Below are positions 16,501-23,304 of a DNA stretch of 43,125 nucleotides, piece after piece. Origin of the DNA: Streptomyces bambusae (GTDB lineage Bacteria > Actinomycetota > Actinomycetes > Streptomycetales > Streptomycetaceae); assembly GCF_020532645.1 (NCBI RefSeq), contig NZ_JAJAUZ010000058.1:1-43125 (forward strand), in the 5' to 3' direction. Position numbers and translations under genes: made by a program. The notes under the pieces are model-generated. The model made no database searches and was not told the origin of the DNA. It worked only from the letters and a program-made list of their open reading frames with translations. Each line of letters starts with the position of its first letter. The stretch's first letter is position 1.

Positions 16501-17183
16501 ACGGGCGCCTGGACGGCCTGCACGGTCTCCTCGCCCCAGGGGGCACCGGCCTGCGGCGGGATCTCGACGGGCTGCTGCGGCTCGGGCACCGCTCCCCCGT
16601 CCGTCCGGCCGTCGAGGTACTCGGGCCCGGCGCCGAGGGTCGGCGGGCCGGACTGGAGCGGCGTCACCGCGACCGGCTGCACCGGCGGTACGGGTGCGGC
16701 GGGTGCGGCCGGCGCGGCCGGGCCGCGGTCGGCGAGCGAGCGCACGACGCCGCCGGTGGCCTCGGGGACCGGCGGGCCCATGTGCAGCGGGCGGCGGCCC
16801 GGCTGCTGCGGGGCGGCGGCGGCCGGACCGGCCGGGTGCGGGACGCGTACGCCGCCGAGGTCCACGGCACCGGTGTCCCGGCCTCCGGCCTCGTGCGCAC
16901 CGGTGTCCTGCAGCGGGTCGTGCGGGAAGCCCTGCGCGAACTCCTGCGGGTACGGCTCCTGGGGGTACGCCTCCTGCGGGAAGGGGGCGGGCGGCACGAG
17001 CTGCGGGTCGCTCCAGGCGCCCTGCCCGCTCGGCATGAGGAGCATCTCCTCGTCCGCTTCCGCACCGGGTGCGGCGGCGGCCGGGTCGAGATAGGTGAAG
17101 GCCCCCGGGGCGGGGATGCCCGGCTGATCCACCATGCCCGCGTTCTCCGGGAGACCCTCCGGAACCTGGCCGGTGTCAGTCAT
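13596..17183 (-). CDS. cobT: BluB-CobT fusion with long Ala/Pro/Val/Glu-rich N-terminus
   Basis: A 1195-residue protein. About residues 1-245 are Pro/Gln-rich with YPQEP-like repeats; about 245-620 are almost only Ala, Glu, Pro and Val (units such as AEPVVAEPV) and must be disordered. About 624-830 is a nitroreductase-fold domain with the BluB pattern (ERRDIRNGFRTDPIP, TAPSVGHSQPWDFVVI, GLGVGWVSF), which makes 5,6-dimethylbenzimidazole from reduced FMN. About 845-1195 is nicotinate-nucleotide:DMB phosphoribosyltransferase CobT (FAGDHGVHAQGVTPWP, GEMGIANTT, GHRSAEPGH, LRLGEGTGALLAL). Fusing the enzymes would pass DMB straight to its activator. ATG at 17183 follows GAGGGG. A terminator lies between this gene and cobL, so it has its own promoter. 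Confidence 0.9.
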   Translation of the reverse strand: MTDTGQVPEGLPENAGMVDQPGIPAPGAFTYLDPAAAAPGAEADEEMLLMPSGQGAWSDPQLVPPAPFPQEAYPQEPYPQEFAQGFPHDPLQDTGAHEAGGRDTGAVDLGGVRVPHPAGPAAAAPQQPGRRPLHMGPPVPEATGGVVRSLADRGPAAPAAPAAPVPPVQPVAVTPLQSGPPTLGAGPEYLDGRTDGGAVPEPQQPVEIPPQAGAPWGEETVQAVQAPVAPVPQPQIPLVGQAVPVTPAGQPVADAAETVVPEGFVPVEPVAAEPVVAEQVAAEPVVAAEPVPAAAEPVVAEAVVEAPAESAEAVVNAEAVPAAPAEPAPVETAVAVEPVQAAAAVPAPEAVPAAEPVAAEEPVAVVPQPEPVVAEAAPVAEPVAAEQPAPAAEAVPVPAEPVAVAGAVVVEPVAEAPAEAPVAGAVVAEVPAVEVPVAEQAVVAEPVAVPAAEAVAPVDPVAVEPVVAPGAEAAPVQPAEAVVAEAVAEAPAEAVAAEPAAEPVASEPVVVEAAPVEAVAPEAVAPAADPAPAEPVVPEAVTAEAVVAAAEAPPAAEPAPAAEAVAAPSPQDAPAEELPAAAESPAAEQPAVEETAPDAPEDALAATEGEEPQPEAEPRPAAPGYADAEREAVLRVMRERRDIRNGFRTDPIPHEVLLRVLEAAHTAPSVGHSQPWDFVVIRSAETRRTMHELATRQREAYAKSLPKGRAKQFKELKIEAILDTPVNIVVTADPTRGGRHTLGRHTQPQMAPYSSALAVENLWLAARAEGLGVGWVSFFDEREMVRALGLPEHLEVVAYLCVGYVDEFPDEPELMQAGWSKRRPLSWVVHEETYGRRALPGEEPHDLLAETVAGIRPLDAKALGEAWERQKRMTKPAGALGMLEIISAQLSGLSRVCPPPIPEPAAVAIFAGDHGVHAQGVTPWPQEVTSQMVANFLGGGAVCNAFANQVGAEVCVVDVGVAGELPATPGLLPRKVRAGTADLTTGPAMTREEAIAAIEVGIETARDLVAAGNKALLTGEMGIANTTVSAALISVFTDTDPAEVTGRGTGINDETHTHKIEVVRRALELHQPDPSDPIGVLAAIGGLEHAAIVGLLLGGASLRTPVILDGVSAGAAALVARAIAPESLSACIAGHRSAEPGHVAALTKLGLRPLVDLDLRLGEGTGALLALPLVQSAARAMHEVATFDSAGVTEK

Positions 17184-17302
17184 GCGTACCCCTCGCCCAT
17201 CGGTTGTGCGTCTTCGATCAGCTCGCCGGGCGGTCACAGCGCGGCACACCCGGCGCCCCTCATGAAGAACGAGCGTGAGTGCCGCGCGGCACGAACGCCC
17301 GT

Positions 17303-17322
17303 CGACAACACAAGCATTGTCG
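17303..17322. promoter_or_regulatory. Inverted repeat upstream of bluB-cobT
   Basis: CGACAA (17303-17308) and TTGTCG (17317-17322) flank eight bases. The element lies 120 bases upstream of the ATG at 17183, where a promoter is needed. It may be an operator; the regulator is unknown. The 330 bases between the two corrin genes otherwise hold only this and the cobL terminator; I see no B12 riboswitch in it. Confidence 0.35.
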
Positions 17323-17409
17323 CGTCCGTTCGCCGCCATGGCAGCCATTACCGCCACGGCCCGCTGTGGACTGCGCCACGTCGCGCGTCCCCGGGACTCG
17401 CCGTACCGC

Positions 17410-17434
17410 AAAAGGCGCCCGGTCGGGGGCGCCT
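17410..17434 (-). terminator. Intrinsic terminator of cobL with T tract
   Basis: On the reverse strand AGGCGCCC (17434-17427) pairs with GGGCGCCT (17420-17413) and runs into TTTT ending at 17410. This is a classic intrinsic terminator, 80 bases after the cobL stop. Confidence 0.8.
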
Positions 17435-17513
17435 CGTCCCGATTCGTTCGAACAAAACGCCGAGCGTCCGGGGCAGTACAACGATCTGCCAGCCTACCCC
17501 GCGTGTCGGGACG

Positions 17514-18740
17514 TCAGCCCCGGGGGGCACGGTCCGTGCGGTCGGGGCGCTCGGCGCGCTCGGCGGAGAGGAGGAAGACGACAGACCGCTCGCGCTCCGC
17601 CCAGCTGTGCGGGTCGAGGCCGACGGCCTGGAGCAGGGCGCAGTCGACGCTGTAGCCGCGTTCGGCGAGGGCGCGCCCGGCGGCCTCTGCCTCGTCGCGG
17701 GTGGAGGCGTGGGTGACGATCCGCTCGGGCCTGCGTTCGGCGCAGGCGGCGACGACCGCGCTGCCGCCGCCTGCGACGCGTACGACGTCGGGCTCGGGCA
17801 GGCTCTCCAGGACGTGCGGGGCGCGGCCGGCGACCGCCTGGAGCTGGACGCCGCGGCTGCGGGCGAGGGCGCGTACCCGGTCGCAGGCCTGCGGGTCGGC
17901 GTCGACGGCGATGACGGCGGCGCCGAAGGCGGCGGCGTCGACGGCGAAGGCGCCGCTGCCGGTGCCGACGTCCCAGACGAGGTCGCCGGGGCGGGGGCCG
18001 AGCCGGGCCAGTTGGAGGGCGCGCAGCTGTTCGCCCTCGCTTTCGGGGGCGCCGTCGAGGGGGCGGGCCCAGCCGCGTTCGGGGGCCGGTCCGGTGGTGC
18101 CGGCGAGCCAGCCGCCGTCGGTCCCCTCGACGGTGCCGCCGCCTCCGACGGCGATCACGACGTTGGGGTCGCGCCAGGTGTGGTCGGCCGCCTTGTCGGA
18201 GGTGAGGACGGTGACCTGCTCGTTGGCGGTGCCGAGTTCCTCGCAGATGACGAAGGTGCGGTGGACGCCGTCGAGGAGGAGGGCGAGTTCGGCGGGGCCG
18301 GCGCCCGGGGAGGTGAGGACGGCCACCTTGGGGTGGGCGCGGCAGACGTTGACGGCGCGGCGCAGGGTGCGGGGGTGGGCGACGACGACGCGGGCGTCGT
18401 CCCAGGGCATGCCGGCGCGGGCGAAGGCGGCGGCGACGGAGGAGACGGCGGGGACCACCTCTACTTCGAGGCCGTGCTCGGGGGCGCGCAGGGCGCGGAG
18501 CACGCCGAAGAAGCCGGGGTCGCCGTCGGCGAGGACCACGGCGCTGCCGCGGTGGCCGGCGATGCGGCCGGCGGCGGGGCCGAGGCTGCCGAGGCGGATC
18601 TGTTCGGCGGCCGGGGGGATCTCGGGGAGCGTGAGGTGGTGGGCGGCTCCGGCCACGAGGGTGGCGGCGGAGAGCGCGGACCTGGCGGCCGCGGTGAGGG
18701 GCGAACCGTCGCAGCCGATCACCGTGACCCGGTCGGCCAT
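17514..18740 (-). CDS. cobL: Precorrin-6Y C5,15-methyltransferase, decarboxylating (CbiE-CbiT fusion)
   Basis: A 408-residue fusion. Residues 1-205 are the CbiE tetrapyrrole methylase (MADRVTVIGCDGSPLTAAARSAL, GDPGFFGVLRAL, VVPAVSSVAAAFARAGMPWDDA). Residues 215-385 are CbiT with the Rossmann SAM loop DLVWDVGTGSGAFAVDAAAF. Together they methylate C5 and C15 and decarboxylate the C12 acetate of precorrin-6B/6Y in corrin ring assembly. The C-terminal tail (ERAERPDRTDRAPRG) is charged and probably loose. ATG at 18740 follows AGGAGACC. Other ring-assembly genes are absent from the window. Confidence 0.93.
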   Translation of the reverse strand: MADRVTVIGCDGSPLTAAARSALSAATLVAGAAHHLTLPEIPPAAEQIRLGSLGPAAGRIAGHRGSAVVLADGDPGFFGVLRALRAPEHGLEVEVVPAVSSVAAAFARAGMPWDDARVVVAHPRTLRRAVNVCRAHPKVAVLTSPGAGPAELALLLDGVHRTFVICEELGTANEQVTVLTSDKAADHTWRDPNVVIAVGGGGTVEGTDGGWLAGTTGPAPERGWARPLDGAPESEGEQLRALQLARLGPRPGDLVWDVGTGSGAFAVDAAAFGAAVIAVDADPQACDRVRALARSRGVQLQAVAGRAPHVLESLPEPDVVRVAGGGSAVVAACAERRPERIVTHASTRDEAEAAGRALAERGYSVDCALLQAVGLDPHSWAERERSVVFLLSAERAERPDRTDRAPRG

Positions 18741-18867
18741 CTTCTCGGTCTCCTGGGGTCGGCGGCGGCGGGGGTGCGGTCCGCCGGGGCGGACACGGTG
18801 AGACTACCTGGTGGTAGCCGGGGTGGTCCGGACCTTCCGCGGTGGCGCCGGGCCCGGGGCGGTGGGC

Positions 18868-19521
18868 TCACTGCCAGTCGGCGTGGTTCCAGTCGGTGTA
18901 TCCGGCGTAGCCGCCGGCGTCGGCGAGCCGGCCGTCGAGGCCGTCGAGGTCCTCGGGGAGCAGGCTCCAGACGATCAGGTCGGTGCGGGTGTCCGCCCAG
19001 CCGCCGTCCGGCGTCTGGGTGCGCACTATCCACGCGTTGCGCAGGACGCCTTCGCTGATGCAACCGATCTTCTGGGCGACCTGCTGGGAGGCGGTGTTGT
19101 CGGCGGCGGTGCGCAGTTCGAGCCGTTCGAACTTCTGGTCGCGGAACAGCCATTGGGCGGCGGCGAGCACGGACTCGCAGGCGTAGCCCTCGCCGCGGGC
19201 CCAGGGGGCGGTGACGTAGCCGACCTCGGCGCTGCGGCAGCGCCAGTCGACGTTCTTGAGGTGGATGCAGCCGACGAGGCGCTGGGTGAGGAACTCGGTG
19301 ACGGCGAAGACGATGCCGCGGCCGGCGGTGCGTTCGGCGTGGGAGTGGTGGAGGGCCCAGTCGCGGGCGTCCTGGACGGTGTAGGGGTGGGGCACGGAGG
19401 TCCAGGCGGTGATGAGTTCGTCGTTCATCATCTCGGCCAGGGCCATGACGTCCGCCTCCTCGAAGGGGCGCAACACCAGCCGGTCCGTGCTGATGGAGAC
19501 GTCCGGGAAGGTGGTAGTCAT
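18868..19521 (-). CDS. RimJ/RimL-type GNAT N-acetyltransferase
   Basis: A 217-residue GNAT of the type that acetylates protein N-termini or aminoglycoside-like amines. It begins with the family pattern STDRLVLRPFEEADVMALAEMM; the CoA loop is APWARGEGYACESVLAAAQWLF, and ELRTAADNTASQQVAQKIGC completes the fold. An unusual C-terminal extension (about 185-217, LLPEDLDGLDGRLADAGGYAGYTDWNHADWQ in two pieces) is Asp/Gly/Trp-rich. ATG at 19521 has GGAG seven bases before it; the ATG at 19533 does not. Confidence 0.87.
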   Translation of the reverse strand: MTTTFPDVSISTDRLVLRPFEEADVMALAEMMNDELITAWTSVPHPYTVQDARDWALHHSHAERTAGRGIVFAVTEFLTQRLVGCIHLKNVDWRCRSAEVGYVTAPWARGEGYACESVLAAAQWLFRDQKFERLELRTAADNTASQQVAQKIGCISEGVLRNAWIVRTQTPDGGWADTRTDLIVWSLLPEDLDGLDGRLADAGGYAGYTDWNHADWQ

Positions 19522-19631
19522 GCGCAGCTCCATGCCGTGGGACCGGATTACGGGCCGTTGTAGGGACTTTGACGGCCTGTGAGAACGGCCTTCTTCGCAC
19601 AGCATGCAGCATCGGCCCGCGGATGTGCATG

Positions 19632-19674
19632 GCCGGGCCCCGCACCCCTGGCTCAGGAGGGTGCGGGGCCCGGC
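19632..19674 (-). terminator. Terminator of metNIQ
   Basis: A 16-bp perfect stem (19632-19647 with 19659-19674) encloses 11 bases. It lies 20 bases beyond the metQ stop and ends the metNIQ transcript. Confidence 0.88.
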
Positions 19675-19694
19675 GGTCTGCTTGCCGCGGCGGA

Positions 19695-20558
19695 TCAGGC
19701 GGCGGGCTTCCCGAAGGCGGGGATGACGGAGCCGTCGTACTTGTCCTCGATGAACTTCTTGACCTCGGGCGAGTTCAGGAGCGTGGCGAGCTTCAGGACG
19801 CGGGGGTCGTTCTCGTTGCCGCGCTTCACGGCGAGGAAGTTGGCGTACGGGTTGCCCTCGGCCTTCTCGAGGGCGAGCGCGTCCTCGGCGGGCTTGAGGT
19901 CGGCTTCGAGGGCGTAGTTGCCGTTGATGACGGCGGCGTCCACGTCGCTGAGGGCGCGCGGGACGGTGGCGGCCTCCAGCTCCTTGAACTCCAGGCCCTT
20001 CTTGTCGGTGATGTCGGCGAGGGTGGCGCTGGTGCCGACGCCGTCCTTCAGCTTGATCAGGCCGTTGGCGGCGAGCAGCTGGAGGGCGCGGCCCTCGTTG
20101 GTGGTGTCGTTGGGGACGGCGACGGTCTGGCCGGCCTTGATGTCCTTGAGGCTCTTGAGCTTCTTGGAGTAGAGGCCGAGCGGTTCCAGGTGAACGTTCA
20201 CGACCGGAACGATGTCGGTGCCGTTCTTCTTGTTGAAGTCGTCGAGGTACGGCTTGTGCTGGAAGTAGTTGGCCCCGACCTGGCCCGCCTGGGTCGCGGT
20301 GTTCGGCAGGACGTAGTCCGTGAACTCCTTGACCTCCAGCTTGAGTCCGGCCTTGGCGGCCAGGTTGTCCTTGACGAAGTTCAGGATGTCGGCGTGCGGG
20401 GTCGGGGAGGCCGCGACGACGAGGGGCTTGGACTCGGCGGCCGCTCCGGTGGAGTCCTTGGCGGACGCCGGGTCGGAGGAGGTGCCGCAGGCCGTCAGGC
20501 CGAGGGCCAGGGCGGCGGTTGCGGTGGCGGCGGCGGCGAGCTTGATGTTCTTGCGCAC
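19695..20558 (-). CDS. metQ: Methionine ABC transporter substrate-binding lipoprotein
   Basis: A 287-residue NlpA/MetQ protein. It starts with a lipoprotein signal (basic MRKNIK, Ala/Leu core, lipobox LTAC with Cys about residue 24) and is anchored outside the membrane. Family blocks are KPLVVAASPTPHADILNF, VGANYFQHKPYLDDFN and VAVPNDTTNEGRALQLLAANGLI. It should bind methionine and deliver it to MetI/MetN; binding of other amino acids is possible. GTG at 20558 is 78 bases downstream of the metI stop, with AGAGG upstream. Confidence 0.92.
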   Translation of the reverse strand: MRKNIKLAAAATATAALALGLTACGTSSDPASAKDSTGAAAESKPLVVAASPTPHADILNFVKDNLAAKAGLKLEVKEFTDYVLPNTATQAGQVGANYFQHKPYLDDFNKKNGTDIVPVVNVHLEPLGLYSKKLKSLKDIKAGQTVAVPNDTTNEGRALQLLAANGLIKLKDGVGTSATLADITDKKGLEFKELEAATVPRALSDVDAAVINGNYALEADLKPAEDALALEKAEGNPYANFLAVKRGNENDPRVLKLATLLNSPEVKKFIEDKYDGSVIPAFGKPAA

Positions 20559-20636
20559 GAAGAGTGCCTCTTTCTGGGTGGTGCGGACGACGCCCGAGCA
20601 CGACGAGTGCGGGCTGTGGTGGGGAGGGAAGTCTGT

Positions 20637-21305
20637 TCAGGCGGTCCGGCCGCGGCGGGCGAGCAGGCGGACCACGCCGTCGCCGAGCAGCTGGACGACG
20701 GTGACGAGCGCGATGAGGACGGCGACGGTGGCGAACATGAAGCCGGTCTCGAAGCGCTGGAAGCCGTACGTGATGGCCTTGGAGCCGAGGCCTTCGCCGC
20801 CGACCGCGCCGGCCATGGCGGAGTAGCCGACCAGGGTGATGACGGTGGTGGTGACGCCGGCGGCCAGGGAGGGCAGGGACTGGGGCAGCAGGACCTTCCA
20901 GACCAGGGTGGGGACGCCGCCGCCCATGGACTGGACGGCTTCGACGAGTCCGTGGTCGACCTCGCGGACCGCGGTCTCCACCAGGCGGGCGAAGAACGGG
21001 ATGGCTCCGATGGCCAGCGGCACGATCATGGCGGTGGGGCCGATGAAGGTGCCGACGACGGCGGTGGTGACCGGGATCAGGAAGATCAGCAGGATGATGA
21101 ACGGCAGCGACCGGCCGATGTTCACGATCACGCCGAGGACCTTGTTGAGGGGACGGTTCTGCAGCAGTCCCCCCTTGTCGGTGAGGACCAGGAGGATGCC
21201 GAGCGGGAGGCCGGCGAGCACGGTCACGAGGGTGGACCACAGCACCATGTAGAGGGTGTCGTAGGTGCCCTGGGTGAGCAGCGGCTGCATGTCGGACCAG
21301 GTCAC
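20637..21305 (-). CDS. metI: Methionine ABC transporter permease
   Basis: A 222-residue permease with about five membrane helices. The EAA-type loop that touches the ATPase is VEAVQSMGGGVPTLVWKVLLPQSLPSLAAG. Length and pattern (LTQGTYDTLYMVLWSTLVTVLAGLPLG, split by family) are those of MetI. The GTG start at 21305 overlaps the metN stop by four bases (GTGA), so the two proteins are made in step. Confidence 0.93.
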   Translation of the reverse strand: MTWSDMQPLLTQGTYDTLYMVLWSTLVTVLAGLPLGILLVLTDKGGLLQNRPLNKVLGVIVNIGRSLPFIILLIFLIPVTTAVVGTFIGPTAMIVPLAIGAIPFFARLVETAVREVDHGLVEAVQSMGGGVPTLVWKVLLPQSLPSLAAGVTTTVITLVGYSAMAGAVGGEGLGSKAITYGFQRFETGFMFATVAVLIALVTVVQLLGDGVVRLLARRGRTA

Positions 21306-22363
21306 TTGGCCCCCTCCTTGATGAGCTCGGCGGCGGCGACCACCCCGGCGGCGTCGGCGGCCTCCACGACGTCTACCTGGAGGCCGCGTTCGCGCAGGAA
21401 GCCGACGGGCACGACGTTGTCCTCGTAGCGGCCGGGCAGTTCGATCCGCATGCGGCCGACCTGGCGGCCCGCGACGGTGTCCATCGCGGCGCCGAGGATC
21501 GAGATGTCGATGTTGTACGTGCGGGAGAGCTGCGAGATGACCGGCTGGGTGGCGGCCTCGCCGTGGAACGTGACGTCCACGACGGTGCGGTCCTCGCCGG
21601 TGGGGTCGCCGCTGACCGGGAACAGTTCGGCGGCGAGTTCGGAGCCGGGGGTGGCCAGCAGCTCGGAGACGGTTCCGGACTCGGTGATCCGGCCCTTCTT
21701 CATCAGGGCGGCGGAGTCGCAGATGCTCTTGACGACGTCCATCTCGTGCGTGATGAGCAGCACGGTCAGGCCGAGCTGGCGGTTGAGGTCGCGCAGCAGC
21801 TGGAGGATCGAGCGGGTGGTCTCGGGGTCCAGGGCGCTGGTGGCCTCGTCGGACAGCAGCACCTTGGGATCGCCGGCGAGGGCGCGGGCGATGCCGACGC
21901 GCTGCTTCTGGCCGCCGGAGAGCTGGCCGGGGTAGGCCTTGGCCTTGTCGGCGAGGCCGACCAGGTCGAGGAGTTCGAGGGCCTTGCGGGAGCGCTCGCG
22001 GCCGGAGACGCCGAGGATCTCCAGGGGCAGCTCGATGTTGGCCTGCACAGTCCGCGAGGACAGCAGGTTGAAGTGCTGGAAGACCATGCCGATGCGGCTG
22101 CGGGCCTGGCGGAGCTCCTTGCCGGCGCGGCGGCCGCCGCCGCCCGCGAGGGCGGTCAGGTCGACGCCGTCGACGGTGACGGTGCCGGTGGTGGGGCGCT
22201 CCAGGAGGTTGACGCAGCGGATCAGGGAGGACTTGCCGGCACCGCTCTGGCCGATGACTCCGTAGACCTCGCCCTCACGGACGTGCAGGTCGACGCCGTC
22301 CAGGGCGGTGACCTCGCGGCCACGGGACTGGTAGACCTTCGTGAGGCCCGATGTGGTGATCAC
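21302..22363 (-). CDS. metN: Methionine ABC transporter ATP-binding protein
   Basis: A 353-residue ATPase with Walker A GQSGAGKSS, Q loop FQHFNLLSSRTV, signature LSGGQKQR, Walker B VLLSDEATSALDP and switch His in LLITHEMDVV. The C-terminal part (about residues 255-345) is the NIL domain that in Escherichia coli MetN binds methionine and inhibits transport when methionine is plentiful. I chose GTG at 22363, which opens with VITTSGLTKVY as in the family and has GGAAATCC upstream; an in-frame ATG at 22420 would add 19 residues. First gene of metN-metI-metQ; 189 bases upstream is a short Cys/Met-rich ORF. Confidence 0.92.
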   Translation of the reverse strand: MITTSGLTKVYQSRGREVTALDGVDLHVREGEVYGVIGQSGAGKSSLIRCVNLLERPTTGTVTVDGVDLTALAGGGGRRAGKELRQARSRIGMVFQHFNLLSSRTVQANIELPLEILGVSGRERSRKALELLDLVGLADKAKAYPGQLSGGQKQRVGIARALAGDPKVLLSDEATSALDPETTRSILQLLRDLNRQLGLTVLLITHEMDVVKSICDSAALMKKGRITESGTVSELLATPGSELAAELFPVSGDPTGEDRTVVDVTFHGEAATQPVISQLSRTYNIDISILGAAMDTVAGRQVGRMRIELPGRYEDNVVPVGFLRERGLQVDVVEAADAAGVVAAAELIKEGAK

Positions 22364-22551
22364 AGGATTTCCGTCGCTGTCGAGTGCGCGGCGCAGCTGT
22401 GCCGGGCACGGGGCGTTCATCTGGGGACGCGATACGGGCGGAACCGGGAGGAATTGCTGGTTCAGCGCATGCGCGGGGCTGGAGCGGATCCGTCAGGTGC
22501 GGACAGGCTCGCCTGGTCTCGCTTCGGGGCGCGAGGCTCGGGAAGGGGCCC

Positions 22552-22638
22552 TCAGAAGGCGCACATTCGACACATACAACGAGCACCGGGCGTCATCATC
22601 GCCTCGGTCGCAAGGGTGCGGCTGCTCGTCGTGGTCAT
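22552..22638 (-). CDS. Putative leaderless Cys/Met-rich leader peptide upstream of metN
   Basis: A 28-codon frame beginning ATG at 22638 and ending TGA at 22552. The peptide starts MTTTSSRTLATEAMM and ends CMCRMCAF, so three Cys and two Met codons fall in the last eight. TTTACT (22650-22645) ends six bases before the ATG and no ribosome binding site lies between, which suggests that transcription begins at or next to the ATG. Downstream, before metN, the RNA can form short alternative stems (CTCGC/GCGAG; GTCCG/CGGAT). Leaderless Cys-rich upstream ORFs are known attenuators of sulfur genes in mycobacteria; the same role here is an inference from position and sequence. It is too small to be sure from one genome. 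Confidence 0.6.
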   Translation of the reverse strand: MTTTSSRTLATEAMMTPGARCMCRMCAF

Positions 22639-22676
22639 GGGCCCAGTAAAGCAGAACGTCCGCCGCGGCGATCAGA

Positions 22677-22697
22677 TCTGTCCGAATAGCGGACAGA
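22677..22697. promoter_or_regulatory. Palindromic operator upstream of the metNIQ leader
   Basis: TCTGTCCG (22677-22684) and CGGACAGA (22690-22697) are perfect inverted 8-base arms around AATAG. A further half-site CGGACA begins at 22712. The palindrome lies just upstream of the probable -35 region of the leaderless ORF, about 40-60 bases before its ATG, where an activator or repressor would bind. The regulator is unknown. Confidence 0.6.
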
Positions 22698-22935
22698 ATC
22701 GAGCCGCATACCGGACAAGGCGGTCTGCTCAGGCCCCTGGATCCCACCCCCTGGACACGCCCCTGACCTGCACGGACACCCGCATGATCCAGCCACTGAC
22801 GGGATCCGTGTGGCGGCCCGTCGAGGCCGCCGTTGTGGTCAAGACCACTACCCCGGGGCGGGGCCGGGGCGCACCCGCCCCGGCCGGGCGCAGCCCGCGG
22901 GCGGCCGGCCGGCGGCGCCGTAATACCCTCGCTGC
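22698..22935. other. Intergenic stretch between the met leader and the membrane pair
   Basis: About 240 bases without a supported gene. It contains the CGGACA half-site, the DasR-like palindrome at 22834-22849 and GC-rich inverted segments near 22850-22920. TAATAC at 22921-22926 may be the -10 of the following gene. Confidence 0.5.
22834..22849. promoter_or_regulatory. DasR-like (GntR-family) palindrome
   Basis: TGTGGTCAAGACCACT has perfect arms GTGGTC/GACCAC. The known binding site of the Streptomyces N-acetylglucosamine regulator DasR is close to ACTGGTCTAGACCACT; 13 of 16 bases agree, and the inner GGTC/GACC is conserved. It lies 87 bases upstream of the ATG at 22936. Other GntR/HutC regulators bind similar sites. 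Confidence 0.5.
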
Positions 22936-23304
22936 ATGCTCGATGCCCTCACCCTCACCCTCGGCGTGGCCGCGCTGGCCCTGGCCGGGTGGTGCGGTTT
23001 CGCCGCCTACCGGGACCAGCCGACCAAGGACTGGCACTTCATCGGCATGGCGGTGGTGACGCTGCTGGCCCTGGCCCAGCTGGTGGTCGGCATCGTCCGG
23101 CTGGCGCAGGGCGGCGAGCCCGACGAGGGCGGCGTCATCTTCGTCGCGTACCTGGTCGGCGCGTTCTGCGCGGTCCCGGCCGCCGGGTTCCTGTCGCTGA
23201 CCGAGCGCACCAAGTGGGGCTCGGTAACCGTTGCGGCGGGCGCCGTGGTCCTGGCCGTGCTGGAAGTGCGGCTCACCGACATCTGGGGAGGCACCGGTGC
23301 CTGA
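22936..23304 (+). CDS. Four-helix membrane protein, first of a coupled pair
   Basis: A 122-residue protein with four hydrophobic segments (about residues 3-22, 36-56, 68-88 and 96-112). Loops are short: YRDQPTKDWHF after the first and AQGGEPDEGG after the second. I do not recognise a family. The ATG lies nine bases after TAATAC (22921-22926), which could make the mRNA nearly leaderless, and no ribosome binding site is seen. Its end overlaps the next start by eight bases, so the two are one unit. Confidence 0.7.
   Translation: MLDALTLTLGVAALALAGWCGFAAYRDQPTKDWHFIGMAVVTLLALAQLVVGIVRLAQGGEPDEGGVIFVAYLVGAFCAVPAAGFLSLTERTKWGSVTVAAGAVVLAVLEVRLTDIWGGTGA

Noticed and set aside
17443..17455. LexA box around GTTCGAAC
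   Set aside because: The eight-base palindrome lacks the spacing of actinobacterial SOS boxes and no DNA-repair gene follows.
13347..19058. A giant forward-strand open frame of over 1900 codons
   Set aside because: It is the antisense of cobT and cobL, whose motifs are certain; long antisense frames are a by-product of the GC-rich codon bias, and its low-complexity Gly/Leu/Asp text has no domain.
22364..22560. SAM riboswitch before metN
   Set aside because: The importer context suggested one, but the SAM-IV or S-box core patterns that I know are not visible on the coding strand; the Cys/Met ORF explains the leader better.
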